DNA from: Actinopolyspora halophila DSM 43834
Lineage (GTDB): Bacteria > Actinomycetota > Actinomycetes > Mycobacteriales > Pseudonocardiaceae
Direction of reading: 5' to 3'
DNA length: 64,000 bases
Assembly: GCF_000371785.1 (NCBI RefSeq)
Contig: NZ_AQUI01000002.1
Coordinates: 1,591,276 to 1,655,275, forward strand
Shown: one piece after another, positions 1 through 8,253 of the stretch
How the letters are laid out: every line of letters starts with the position of its first letter
Numbering within the stretch: the stretch's first letter is position 1
Notes under the pieces: model-generated
Databases searched by the model: none
What the model saw: the letters and a program-made list of their open reading frames with translations, nothing else
Told to the model about the DNA's origin: nothing
Translations under genes and position numbers: made by a program

Positions 1-2652
1 GGCCACCACCGTCGACTCCGCGTCGACCCGGAAGACCCGTCGTGCGGCGGGCCTGGTGTCGGAGAACCCGAACCCGTCCGTGCCCAGGGTGGTCATGTCC
101 GTGGGGACCCACGGCCGGATGAGGTCCGGTACGGCGCGCATCCAGTCGCTGACCGCGACCACCGGTCCGGGCTCGTCGCTCAGCACGCGGGTGACGTGCG
201 ATTGCCGGTCCCGTTCCTCCGTGGAGGTCAGGTTGTCCTGGTCGGCGCGTTCGGCCTCGCGCCGGAGCTCGGTCCAGGAGGTGGCCGACCAGACGTCGGC
301 GGCCACCCCCCACTCGTCGCGCAGCAACTCCTGGGCACGCAGCGCCTCGGGCATGGTCACCCCCGAGACCAGGATCTGCGCCCGTGGCCCGGAGTCCTGA
401 TCCGCCCGCCGGTAGCGGTACAGCCCGCGCAGCAGCCCCTCCACGTCGAGACCCTCCGGTTCCGAGGGCTGCTGGTACGGCTCGTTGTAGACGGTGAGGT
501 AGTAGAAGACGTTCTCGGGGTCCTCGCCGTACATCCTGCGCAGGCCGTCCTTGACGATGTGGGCCAGTTCGAACGCCCAGGCGGGGTCGTAGGAGATCAC
601 GGCCGGGTTGGTCGCCGCGATCAGCAACGAGTGCCCGTCCGCGTGCTGCAGGCCCTCACCCACGAGCGTGGTGCGGCCCGCCGTGGCCCCGAGCAGGAAA
701 CCCCGCGTCATCTGGTCTCCCGCCGCCCAGAGCCCGTCCCCGGTGCGCTGGAAGCCGAACATCGAGTAGAAGACGTAGACCGGGATCATGGGCTCGCCGT
801 GCGTGGCGTAGCTCGTCCCGGCCGCGGTGAACGAGGCCACCGAGCCCGCCTCGTTGATGCCCTCGTGCAGGATCTGCCCCTGGTCGCTCTCCCGGTAGGC
901 GAGCATCAGCTGGTAGTCCACCGGTGTGTAGTTCTGGCCGGCGGGGTTGTAGATCTTCTGGGACGGGAACATCGAGTCCATCCCGAAGGTGCGGGCCTCG
1001 TCCGGGATGATCGGGACCAGCCGGGGCCCCACCTCGGAGTCCTTGGCGAGCTCCTTCAGCAGGCGGACGAACGCCATGGTCGTGGCGACTTCCTGCTTTC
1101 CGGAGCCCTGCCGCACGACGTCGTAGACCTTGTCGCCGGGAAGCACCAGGGGTTTGGCCCGAGTGCGGCGTTCCGGCAGGTAACCGCCGAGCTTCTCGCG
1201 GCGTTGCCGCAGGTACTGGATCTCGGGGGCCTCCGAGCCGGGGTGGTAGTAGGGCGGGAGGTAGGGGTTCTCGTCCAGCTGGGCGTCCGGGATCGGGATG
1301 CGCAGGCTGTCGCGGAACAGTTTGAGGTCGTCCAGCGCGAGCTTCTTCATCTGGTGGGTGGCGTTGCGGCCCTCGAAGTGCGCCCCGAGCCCGTAGCCCT
1401 TGATGGTCTTGGCCAGGATGACCGTCGGCTGGCCGTGGTGCTCCATCGCGGCCTTGTAGGCGGCGTAGATCTTGCGGTAGTCGTGTCCGCCTCTGCGCAG
1501 CCCCCAGATCTGGTCGTCGGTGTAGTCCTTGACCATGTCCTTGGTGCGCGGGTCCCGTCCGAAGAAGTGCTCGCGCACGAACGCGCCGTCGTTGGCCTTG
1601 TAGGTCTGGTAGTCCCCGTCCGGGGTGCTGTTCATCAGGTTGATCAGCGCGCCGTCCCGGTCCGCGTGCAGCAGCGGGTCCCACTCACGTCCCCAGACGG
1701 TCTTGATTACGTTCCAGCCCGCTCCGCGGAAGAACGCCTCCAGCTCCTGGATGATCTTCCCGTTGCCCCGGACGGGGCCGTCCAGCTGCTGCAGGTTGCA
1801 GTTGATCACGAAAGTGAGGTTGTCCAGTCCCTCGTTCGCGGCCACCTGGAGCATGCCGCGGGACTCCGGCTCGTTCATCTCCCCGTCGCCGAGGAACGCC
1901 CAGACGTGCTGCCTGCTGGTGTCCTTGATCCCCCGGTCCCGCAGGTACCGGTTGAACCGGGCCTGGGCGATCGCGTTCATCGGGGAGAGCCCCATCGAGA
2001 CGGTGGGGAACTCCCAGAACTCCGGCATCGACCTGGGGTGCGGATAGGAGGGCAGTCCGCCGCCCGGTCCCGCGTGCGAGTACTCCTGGCGGAAACCGTC
2101 GAGCTGTCCCTCCGAGAGCCGGCCCTCGAGGAAGGCGCGGGCGTATATGCCGGGGGAGGCGTGTCCCTGGATGTAGAGGTGGTCCCCGCCGCCCGGGTCG
2201 TCCTTGCCGCGGAAGAACCAGTTGAATCCGACCTCGTAGAGGCTGGCCGAGGAGGCGAAGGACGAGATGTGACCGCCCACGCCGATCCCGGGGCGTTGCG
2301 CCCGGTGCACCATCACGGCCGCGTTCCACCGCATCCAGGCCCGGTAGCGACGTTCGGTCTCCTCGTCTCCGGGGAACCACGGTTCGAGCTCGGTCGGGAT
2401 GGTGTTGACGTAGTCGGTGCTGGTCAGTGAGGGAACTCCGACTCCCTGCTCACCGGCTCGCTGGAGCAGCCGCAGCATCAGATAGCGGGCACGTTGCTTG
2501 CCCGCCGTGGACAACGCCGAGTCGAAGGATTCGAGCCACTCGTCGGTCTCCTCCGGGTCGATGTCCGGAAGTTGCGTCGCCAGCCCGTTGCGGATGACCC
2601 GCACCCGTTGGGGGGAGTTCGCGCCACCGTTGTCACTGCCGTGCGGGGACAA
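1..2652 (-). CDS. aceE: Pyruvate dehydrogenase E1 component (homodimeric type), 3' end outside window
   Basis: Thiamine-diphosphate enzyme that decarboxylates pyruvate and passes the acetyl group to E2, feeding acetyl-CoA to the TCA cycle. The 884 codons present follow the actinobacterial single-chain AceE closely: an N-terminal [20 protein letters not shown] segment, then [20 protein letters not shown], the ThDP-site motif [12 protein letters not shown], and [14 protein letters not shown]. About 30-40 C-terminal residues lie beyond the edge. The frame has no ATG or GTG before an upstream in-frame stop. The start chosen is the TTG at 2652, seven bases after GAGGAG, giving [20 protein letters not shown]; an upstream start is excluded by the stop near 2740. 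Divergent from the DUF3052 gene, as in mycobacteria. Confidence 0.96.
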   Translation of the reverse strand, partial: MSPHGSDNGGANSPQRVRVIRNGLATQLPDIDPEETDEWLESFDSALSTAGKQRARYLMLRLLQRAGEQGVGVPSLTSTDYVNTIPTELEPWFPGDEETERRYRAWMRWNAAVMVHRAQRPGIGVGGHISSFASSASLYEVGFNWFFRGKDDPGGGDHLYIQGHASPGIYARAFLEGRLSEGQLDGFRQEYSHAGPGGGLPSYPHPRSMPEFWEFPTVSMGLSPMNAIAQARFNRYLRDRGIKDTSRQHVWAFLGDGEMNEPESRGMLQVAANEGLDNLTFVINCNLQQLDGPVRGNGKIIQELEAFFRGAGWNVIKTVWGREWDPLLHADRDGALINLMNSTPDGDYQTYKANDGAFVREHFFGRDPRTKDMVKDYTDDQIWGLRRGGHDYRKIYAAYKAAMEHHGQPTVILAKTIKGYGLGAHFEGRNATHQMKKLALDDLKLFRDSLRIPIPDAQLDENPYLPPYYHPGSEAPEIQYLRQRREKLGGYLPERRTRAKPLVLPGDKVYDVVRQGSGKQEVATTMAFVRLLKELAKDSEVGPRLVPIIPDEARTFGMDSMFPSQKIYNPAGQNYTPVDYQLMLAYRESDQGQILHEGINEAGSVASFTAAGTSYATHGEPMIPVYVFYSMFGFQRTGDGLWAAGDQMTRGFLLGATAGRTTLVGEGLQHADGHSLLIAATNPAVISYDPAWAFELAHIVKDGLRRMYGEDPENVFYYLTVYNEPYQQPSEPEGLDVEGLLRGLYRYRRADQDSGPRAQILVSGVTMPEALRAQELLRDEWGVAADVWSATSWTELRREAERADQDNLTSTEERDRQSHVTRVLSDEPGPVVAVSDWMRAVPDLIRPWVPTDMTTLGTDGFGFSDTRPAARRVFRVDAESTVVA

Positions 2653-3109
2653 AGGAATCTCCTCGAGGACGTCGTGCGCGTTTTCGGTCGAGGGTTCGGC
2701 CTCGTCGGTCCATCGTCTCCCATACTGCGCGTCAGGCGCGAACCGTCACAGTTACCACTCGGTATGTCCCGGACCGGGTTGTGTGTTGCCCGGACTGCCG
2801 TCAGTCTCGTGGCGTGAGCCGTGACCAGCAGCGTGGTGTTGCCCCGGGTTCGGGGGAAAGCCCGCGTAGCCTCCGTGGAGTGATCCTCGGCCCCCCGATG
2901 GTGGGGAGTTCGGTCCGTACACCCGCTCGTGACAGGGGGCGGGTGTCGGGTTCTCGCGGCTCACTGGGAATGTTGTCGTGCGATGTCATGCGATCCTCAG
3001 TTGCGCTCACGGGCGTTTACGGTGTTCGCTGTCGACGAGATCGTGCAAACTTGTCTCGTGCGTGGGGCATCCGTTCCACGCACATGGGAATTGGAGGAGT
3101 GAGAAAGCC
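2653..3109. promoter_or_regulatory. Divergent intergenic region between aceE and the DUF3052 gene
   Basis: About 460 bases lie between two divergent starts. No convincing ORF is seen; the short frames here are antisense or shadow frames. Promoters for both genes must be here. The segment AACTTGTCTCGTG near 3050 and the GGAGGAG at 3093-3099 belong to the rightward gene. No hairpin or repeat stands out. Confidence 0.4.
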
Positions 3110-3547
3110 GTGGTCGCCGCGGAAGACGCCGGCAGGAACGAAACCGACGTCGCCGAAAAGCTCGATATCGAGCCAGACATGGTGGTACAGGAAATCGGCT
3201 GGGACGAGGATGTCGATGACACCGTCCGAGAAGCGATCGAGCAGCGTTGCGGAGGCGAGCTGCTCGATGAGGATGCCGACGAAGTGGTCGATGTCGTCTT
3301 GCTGTGGTGGCGTGACGAAGACGGCGACCTGACGGACACACTTCTCGACATCATGACGCCGCTGGCCGAGGAGGGTGTCATCTGGGTGTTTACTCCCAAG
3401 ACGGGGCGTGAGGGACACGTGGAACCCAGTGACATCGCCGAGGCAGCCTCCACGTCCAATCTTGCCCAGACTTCCAACCTCAGCCTCGGCGAGGAGTGGA
3501 CCGCAACCAGGTTGGCTTACCGCAAACCGGCGAAGACCAAGAAGTGA
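3110..3547 (+). CDS. DUF3052 family protein
   Basis: Acidic 145-residue protein of a family found throughout actinobacteria; its function is unknown to me. The core VVQEIGWDEDVDDTVREAIE is followed by DEVVDVVLLWWRDEDGDLTD and a segment ending TGREGHVEPSDIAEAA, then a short basic tail. The GTG at 3110 is preferred because GGAGGAG lies ten bases upstream and the protein then starts at the family-like VAAEDAG. In M. tuberculosis the orthologue sits in the same place between ahpE and aceE, so it marks the conserved backbone. Confidence 0.85.
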   Translation: MVAAEDAGRNETDVAEKLDIEPDMVVQEIGWDEDVDDTVREAIEQRCGGELLDEDADEVVDVVLLWWRDEDGDLTDTLLDIMTPLAEEGVIWVFTPKTGREGHVEPSDIAEAASTSNLAQTSNLSLGEEWTATRLAYRKPAKTKK

Positions 3548-3652
3548 CGGGGTCGGACGCGCCGGTGGTCGCTCGACTGTCGGTGCGTCCTTCCCCTCGA
3601 TCGGTGTAGGTTCGACGGCGGAAAAGCCGCCATCGAACGGAAGGATGGGCGC

Positions 3653-4117
3653 ATGACGCTAGAGGTCGGTGCCACAGCGCCGGACTTCACGCTGCCGGAT
3701 TACAACAAGGAGAAGGTGTCGCTGTCCGACTTCCGGGGCGACAAGAACGTTCTCCTGGTCTTCTACCCGTTCGCCTTCAGTGGTGTGTGCCAGGGTGAGC
3801 TCTGCCAGGTCCGCGACGAGCTCAGCGACTTCCAGAACGACCGGGTGCAGGTCGTCGGGGTTTCGGTCGACTCCTCGTTCGCGCTCAAGGCGTGGGCGGA
3901 GCAGGAGGGCTACACCTTCCCGCTGCTCTCCGACTTCTGGCCGCACGGCGAGGTCTCCAAGGCCTACGGCGTGTTCAACGAGCAGGCCGGGATGGCCAAC
4001 CGGGGGACCTTCCTCGTCGACACCGAGGGCAAGGTCCGGTTCGCCGAGATGAACCAGCCCGGCGAGCCTCGTGACCAGGACGCTTGGAAGAAGGCGCTCG
4101 CGGAGCTGTCCGCGTGA
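3653..4117 (+). CDS. ahpE: Peroxiredoxin, AhpE type
   Basis: Thiol peroxidase of 154 residues that reduces hydroperoxides and peroxynitrite in the cytoplasm. The peroxidatic Cys46 lies in PFAFSGVCQGELCQVRD; the active-site Pro and Thr/Ser are replaced by the AhpE-type arrangement. FPLLSDFWPHGEVSKAYGVF and NRGTFLVDTEGKVRFAEM are almost identical to mycobacterial AhpE. A second Cys five residues on (Cys51) could act as a resolving residue, which is not standard in the 1-Cys AhpE group. A TAGGTT hexamer at 3607-3612 is a possible -10 element. The gene is followed 46 bases later by tRNA-Val. Confidence 0.93.
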   Translation: MTLEVGATAPDFTLPDYNKEKVSLSDFRGDKNVLLVFYPFAFSGVCQGELCQVRDELSDFQNDRVQVVGVSVDSSFALKAWAEQEGYTFPLLSDFWPHGEVSKAYGVFNEQAGMANRGTFLVDTEGKVRFAEMNQPGEPRDQDAWKKALAELSA

Positions 4118-4163
4118 AGCCGCGCGGTGGCCGACCTGTACGATGTTGGTCGGCCACCGCCGA

Positions 4164-4238
4164 GGGCGCATAGCTCAGCGGAAGAGCACCTGCCTTACAA
4201 GCAGGGGGTCGCTGGTTCGAGCCCAGCTGCGCCCACCA
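4164..4238 (+). tRNA. tRNA-Val(TAC)
   Basis: A complete cloverleaf: acceptor GGGCGCA at 4164-4170 pairs with TGCGCCC at 4228-4234. The anticodon stem CCTGC/GCAGG encloses loop CTTACAA with anticodon TAC, and the T-loop is GGTTCGAGCC. The discriminator A is followed by an encoded CCA at 4236-4238. Conserved backbone genes lie to its left and the accessory stretch to its right. Confidence 0.96.
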
Positions 4239-4389
4239 CACCCACTCCGACCAGCGAAAAAGCCAGCGAAAAAGACCGCCGGATCAGAGTCCGTGTCGAT
4301 TGCGCGGCGCGCAGCGAGACGATAACTTCGCCCGCTCTCGGGAGCCCGCCGGGCCATCGTGGACGAAGGAGTCCGCTGCCCGACCGCTG

Positions 4390-5103
4390 TCACGCGAACC
4401 AGCCACCGCAGACCTTGGCCTTCTTGCGCGGGTCGGTGGTGCGCAACTTCGCGACTATACGTTCGGCCTGCCGCTCGGCGGGTTCCTTCCTCACGGGAAA
4501 CCGCATGCGGAACTGGGTGTATTCCTGGGGGAAGTCGCCGTGCGTCCGCAGGTTGTCCCTGACGACATCCCGGGGTGGCGAGGTGAACGTCATCTCAACC
4601 CGGTTGGGCGTCCGGATCGAGGACCCGGTTCGACCCAGGCTGCTGTTCCACCGGCCCAGTGCAGTCGGTTCCGCGCGAAGCCGGGTACGTAACAGCCGCG
4701 CCACGGTCCGTCCGGGCCACTCCCAGGAGCGCTCGGCGTGAGCACGGGCGAGTTCGGCTTCGTACTGCTCCGAGTCGAACCGGACCTCCGCCGAGGAGAA
4801 GTCGTCATCGTCGGGGTTGTGCCACCGGTCCCAGACGACCTGGTCCCCGTCGCGGCGAACACGAACGCAGACCGCGCCGCAGCAGCCCCACGTGCACTCG
4901 GCTTCGGCGAGCATCACCTCCCGGGGGTGGTCGGTGGGCAGCAGCGGACCGTCCGGTCCCAACAGCATGTCGGGCTCCAGGCACGGTCCGGTGTCGAACT
5001 CGGGTTCGATCACGTCCCGTCCGTCGATCAGGAACTTGGTCTCGACCTCGTTCCAGGTGGAGTCCTCCGGCAGGACCACGGAGATGTTCAGGTGGCTCGG
5101 CAC
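4390..5103 (-). CDS. Hypothetical protein, 237 aa
   Basis: I do not recognise this protein. It begins MPSHLNISVVLPEDSTWNEV and carries a central cysteine cluster (AEAECTWGCCGAVCVRVRRDG) that might bind a metal. A tryptophan-rich acidic stretch follows (DQVVWDRWHNPDDDDFSSAEVRFD), and the C-terminal half is rich in arginine. No signal peptide or membrane segment is seen. Codon use has the strong third-position GC of a real gene. It stands alone, convergent to tRNA-Val, with a 150-base gap to the tRNA. Confidence 0.75.
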   Translation of the reverse strand: MPSHLNISVVLPEDSTWNEVETKFLIDGRDVIEPEFDTGPCLEPDMLLGPDGPLLPTDHPREVMLAEAECTWGCCGAVCVRVRRDGDQVVWDRWHNPDDDDFSSAEVRFDSEQYEAELARAHAERSWEWPGRTVARLLRTRLRAEPTALGRWNSSLGRTGSSIRTPNRVEMTFTSPPRDVVRDNLRTHGDFPQEYTQFRMRFPVRKEPAERQAERIVAKLRTTDPRKKAKVCGGWFA

Positions 5104-5112
5104 GTTGCCAGG

Positions 5113-5400
5113 TTAGCCACGGCGTCCACGGGATTTCGCCCGACATCCGGATGCCGCGCAGCACGTCGTCCGGTGTCCCGATCCGGTTCGCGGCGGCGAG
5201 TGCCCGACGTGGTCGGCCGCGTTCGGCGTGCTGGCCTCGGACATCGGGATTCCCCATTCGTGGGTGGCGAGTACGTGGGGCGTGCGGATGCCGGTGATGG
5301 TGCAGTCCGCCGTCTCGCCGCTCCTCCACATTCGCGGCGTGTGCTCGCGGACACGGAAGTCACCGCCGTGTTCACCGGCCACCGCCGCCGTGTCCCACTC
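5113..5400 (-). pseudogene. Possible frameshifted gene remnant
   Basis: On the minus strand, the frame read from 5403 gives plausible protein after an in-frame TAG (FEWDTAAVAGEHGGDF, then ADCTITGIRTPHVLATHEWG). It degenerates to low-complexity Arg/Cys after about 5215. A second minus frame becomes plausible from there (ALAAANRIGTPDDVLRGIRM). This looks like one short gene broken by a frameshift near 5200-5220 and missing its 5' end. Its family is not recognised. It could instead be non-coding. Confidence 0.3.
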
Positions 5401-5428
5401 GAACCCGGTCCGCTATGAACGGTTCCGG

Positions 5429-6130
5429 TCAGAGGCCGGTGTCTGCGTTGCAGGTGACCATCGTGTGCGGGCCGTCGGCGGTGTTCCTGGCGAGTACCTC
5501 GCCGTCGAGCGTGATCTCGCAGGTTACCTCCCCGCCGTTCTGGCCGTTCCGGGCACTCAGGCTGTACGACTCGGCTCCGCCTGTGATCCGTTGCTCCTCG
5601 GCCCAGGGGAGCTCCGCGCCCGTGGCCCGGCTCGTCGCACCATCCCTGCCGTAGGTGATCGTGCCCACCCCTTCCGAGCCCGTGACCTCGTAGACCACCC
5701 TGCCCGCGGAGGCGTCCCGGCCCTCCTCGGGAGACGTGCTCGTCGGTCGCGCAGGTTGCGCCGATCCGGACGTCGTCCCAGCGGACTGCTCGGTCGCTGC
5801 GATGGTGAACAGTCCGAACACGAGCATGGGAACGACGAGTGCGAGCACTCCGAGCCCGATACCGACGTAGCTCACGACCGTGTTGGTCGCCGAGCCCGTG
5901 TGGACCCGCACGGCGGCGATGATCCCGAAGACGATCGCCAGTATTCCCAGGACGGAACCGAGGAACCCGATTACCGGGATCCAGGACGGTGCGACTCCGA
6001 TGATTCCCAGTACCAGAGCTGTGATCCCCGTACCGTTCTTCGGTGCCGTTGCCGGGTCCGGTAGCTGGTTCGAGTCTGCCAAGGTCTCTCCCGGTGCGAG
6101 GGCAACGTCCGATGGCTTTCCCCGTGACAT
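5429..6130 (-). CDS. DUF4190-type membrane protein with MmpS-like C-terminal domain
   Basis: A 233-residue membrane-anchored protein. A short cytoplasmic Pro-rich N-terminus is followed by two hydrophobic segments of the DUF4190 kind (about residues 28-62, GITALVLGIIGVAPSWIP, and 70-105, GIGLGVLALVVPMLVFGLF). A Ser/Thr/Pro linker leads to an extracellular domain with an MmpS-like pattern (VVYEVTGSEGVGTITYGRDG and EVTCEITLDGEVLARNTADG). MmpS proteins assist RND lipid transporters, but no MmpL gene is nearby, so the role is open. Start ATG at 6130; the frame stays open upstream through the TetR remnant, which I do not include. Confidence 0.75.
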   Translation of the reverse strand: MSRGKPSDVALAPGETLADSNQLPDPATAPKNGTGITALVLGIIGVAPSWIPVIGFLGSVLGILAIVFGIIAAVRVHTGSATNTVVSYVGIGLGVLALVVPMLVFGLFTIAATEQSAGTTSGSAQPARPTSTSPEEGRDASAGRVVYEVTGSEGVGTITYGRDGATSRATGAELPWAEEQRITGGAESYSLSARNGQNGGEVTCEITLDGEVLARNTADGPHTMVTCNADTGL

Positions 6131-6249
6131 CGGCTCGTTGACCGGTCCCGTTTCGGATGCGCCGGTTACGAATCGGACACGACCGAGAACGCTCCCGAGG
6201 AACCGGTTCGGCATCCGGTCCCGTCCGTGGACCCGTGATCGGGGGCGTA

Positions 6250-6681
6250 CCCCGCCTCGGCCCCTTCCGTGCCGCACCGCCTCGGCGACGAGGGGTTCCG
6301 CCACGTCCCGCGCGTACTCGGCGGGGTGGGTGAGCCCGCATCGCGGCGTTGGTGATGGCTCCGTCGGCCGGCAGCAGTAATCGGTCGGCGAGGGTGTCGG
6401 GCTCCTCGGCCGCTGCTTGACGGGCGAGTTCGAGCAGCTGTTCGCGCAGCGCGCTCTTGTGCTCGGCGGCCACGCGGGCGACCCGGGGATCTGGTCGCGG
6501 CCAGCCCCCCGAACGAGTTGATGAAGGCACATCCCCGGAACCCCGGCTCGGAGAACCAGGGCCCCAGCCAGTCGAACACGGCGGGCAGCTGCTCCGCGGC
6601 GCCGCTCGCGTGCCGCACCGGGTACTCCGCCAACGCGCCGCGCCGCCTGCCCGTGAGTCGAGGACGATCGTTGTCCGACAT
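6250..6681 (-). pseudogene. Broken TetR-family regulator lacking its DNA-binding domain
   Basis: A TetR C-terminal ligand domain is spread over three minus-strand frames. Frame 1 reads [15 protein letters not shown] and then jumps directly to [18 protein letters not shown] and [14 protein letters not shown]; the helix-turn-helix region is missing. Near 6495 one extra base shifts into frame 2 ([33 protein letters not shown]). At 6326-6333 a four-base tandem duplication shifts into frame 3 (PAEYARDVAEPLVAEAVRHG). TetR regulators of this type usually lie divergent from a DUF1348 gene, which is intact here from 6736. The 3' limit is approximate. Confidence 0.75.
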
Positions 6682-6735
6682 ACCGATGCGTGGAGAACGC
6701 CCGTTCTCCACGTGCACAGGAGAGGAGACGCAGCG

Positions 6736-7194
6736 ATGTCCGAACCACCTCCCCGCCCGCCGTTCGACGGGCAAGCGGCGCTGCGGAAGGTCCGGGCCGC
6801 AGAGGACGCCTGGAACACCCGCGACCCCGAAAGGGTGGCGCTGGCCTACACCGCGGACTCGGTGTGGCGCAATCGGGATCGGTTCCTCGTCGGGCGGGAG
6901 CAGATCGTGGATTTCCTGCGCGAGAAATGGAACCGGGAGCTGGACTACGCCCTGCGCAAGGAATTGTGGACGTACTGTGAGAGCAGGATCGCGGTGCGTT
7001 TCCAGTACGAGTGCCGGGACCACTCGGGGCAGTGGTGGCGCAGCTACGGCAACGAGATGTGGGAATTCGCCGACGACGGACTCATGAGTCGTCGCGAGGC
7101 CAGCATCAACGACGTGCCGATCGAGTTCGGGCAGCGTCGTGTCTTCGGTGCGCGCGGCGAGGACGAGTCGGAGGACGTGCTGCCACTCCGTTGA
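6736..7194 (+). CDS. DUF1348 (NTF2-like) family protein
   Basis: A 152-residue small alpha+beta barrel of the nuclear-transport-factor-2 fold. Recognisable segments are [20 protein letters not shown], then [20 protein letters not shown], and [38 protein letters not shown]. The family is near full length here. Its activity is not established; it often accompanies a divergent TetR repressor, and the remnant of one lies at 6250-6681. The repressor is dead, so this gene is probably no longer controlled by it. The ATG at 6736 follows GGAGACG. Confidence 0.88.
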   Translation: MSEPPPRPPFDGQAALRKVRAAEDAWNTRDPERVALAYTADSVWRNRDRFLVGREQIVDFLREKWNRELDYALRKELWTYCESRIAVRFQYECRDHSGQWWRSYGNEMWEFADDGLMSRREASINDVPIEFGQRRVFGARGEDESEDVLPLR

Positions 7195-7207
7195 GTCCCA
7201 CGCGCGA

Positions 7208-7237
7208 GTGTGGCCGGGTGCGCGTGCCCGGCCACAC
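7208..7237 (+). terminator. Rho-independent-like hairpin after the DUF1348 gene
   Basis: A perfect 11-bp stem: GTGTGGCCGGG at 7208-7218 pairs with CCCGGCCACAC at 7227-7237 around an 8-base loop. It lies 14 bases after the stop codon. There is no T-tract, as is common in GC-rich actinomycetes. Confidence 0.7.
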
Positions 7238-7570
7238 GTGAACGCGGAACGGATCGGGGCGATTCTCGCGGTGTACGGTGCCTCGCGGCGAGATCGGTGA
7301 TTCCTTTTTCGGAAAAACGGGTTTCGTGGGGCCGAAAAAATTTTTTGGCCCCGCGTCCCGAATGATTTTGCCGTGCCTTTTTCGCGAGTTCTGTTTGTCT
7401 TTCGGGCGTGAATAGGTAATCTCCGTGGGGCGGTGACTTCCGAACCTGCTTTCTTTCGGGGTTCCGCTCGGGCCGATTCAAGAGGACTCGGAGCGCAAAA
7501 GGGCTGTCGAAGCCCCCTGTGCGCTCCCGGTTCCCGGTCACACCCGTGAGCGCGGAAAGGTGGACAAGAC
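7238..7570 (+). promoter_or_regulatory. Long structured leader of the GDT1-family gene
   Basis: This gene-free stretch is unusually AT-rich for the window. It holds a hairpin GGGGCC/GGCCCC (7328-7333, 7347-7352) whose loop carries six A followed by six T. Further on, GGAGCGCA pairs with TGCGCTCC and encloses an inner stem GGGCT/AGCCC (about 7490-7528). The following Gram-positive-type exporter gene starts at 7571. Mn2+ riboswitches (yybP-ykoY) often precede genes of this family, but I cannot find that riboswitch's conserved GGGGAGUAGC or its second internal loop. A different cis-regulatory RNA is possible. Confidence 0.4.
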
Positions 7571-8149
7571 GTGTTGGCGAGCTTCGCGGTGAGCTCGGTG
7601 GCCATTTTCCTGGCCGAATTGGGCGACAAATCGCAGTTACTGGCGATGAGTTTCGCCACGCGTTACCGGACCTGGCACGTGCTGCTGGGAATCACGCTGG
7701 CCACCGCGGTGGTGCACGCGGCTTCGGTGGCGCTGGGAATCGGACTCGGTTCCGCGCTGCCCACGGACTGGATCGGGGTTTTCGTCGGTGTGGCGTTCCT
7801 CGGCTTCGCCGCCTGGACGCTGCGCGGGGACGAACTCGGCGATTCGGACCGGAACAGGGTCCGGCGCGCGAAGGGCTCGGCGCTGATCACGGTTGCCCTG
7901 GCCTTCACGCTCGCCGAACTGGGCGACAAGACCATGCTGGCCACGGTCACCCTGGCCACGCAGCACGAGTGGTTCGGCACCTGGGTCGGCTCGACCGTGG
8001 GCATGGTGCTGGCCGACGCGCTCGCGGTCGTGGCCGGCCTGGCACTGGGCAGGTACCTACCGCAGCACGTCGTCCGCTACGGCGCGGCGGCCCTGTTCGC
8101 GGTCTTCGGAGCCTGGTTGATCATTTCCGGTCTCAACAACGTGGGATAA
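7571..8149 (+). CDS. GDT1/TMEM165 (UPF0016) family cation exporter
   Basis: A 192-residue inner-membrane protein with about six transmembrane helices in two homologous halves. Each half carries the family signature E-x-G-D-(K/R)-(S/T): AELGDKSQL near residue 16 and AELGDKTML near residue 116. These acidic residues bind the transported Mn2+ or Ca2+. Bacterial members export Mn2+ and help oxidative-stress balance. A charged loop (DELGDSDRNRVRRAKGS) joins the halves. The GTG start at 7571 follows GGAAAGG. The long leader (7238-7570) suggests regulation in the RNA. Confidence 0.9.
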   Translation: MLASFAVSSVAIFLAELGDKSQLLAMSFATRYRTWHVLLGITLATAVVHAASVALGIGLGSALPTDWIGVFVGVAFLGFAAWTLRGDELGDSDRNRVRRAKGSALITVALAFTLAELGDKTMLATVTLATQHEWFGTWVGSTVGMVLADALAVVAGLALGRYLPQHVVRYGAAALFAVFGAWLIISGLNNVG

Positions 8150-8253
8150 GTTGGGCGCCACTCGGGACGATCGTCGAGACGGGCCTTCGTGATGTCCGCA
8201 CCCGCCCGTCGGGGCGAGATCCCGGGCAACCACGTCGTTCGGAAAGGTGCCTC

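Noticed and set aside
196-2430. Long plus-strand open frame over aceE
   Set aside because: It is antisense to a certain aceE reading frame; its composition is the usual Val/Arg/Gly shadow produced by GC-rich third positions.
4164-4238. tRNA-Val as phage or ICE attachment site
   Set aside because: No duplicated tRNA 3' segment and no integrase gene were found in the window.
7195-7570. yybP-ykoY Mn2+ riboswitch
   Set aside because: The expected conserved internal loops, including GGGGAGUAGC, could not be found; reported only as an untyped structured leader.
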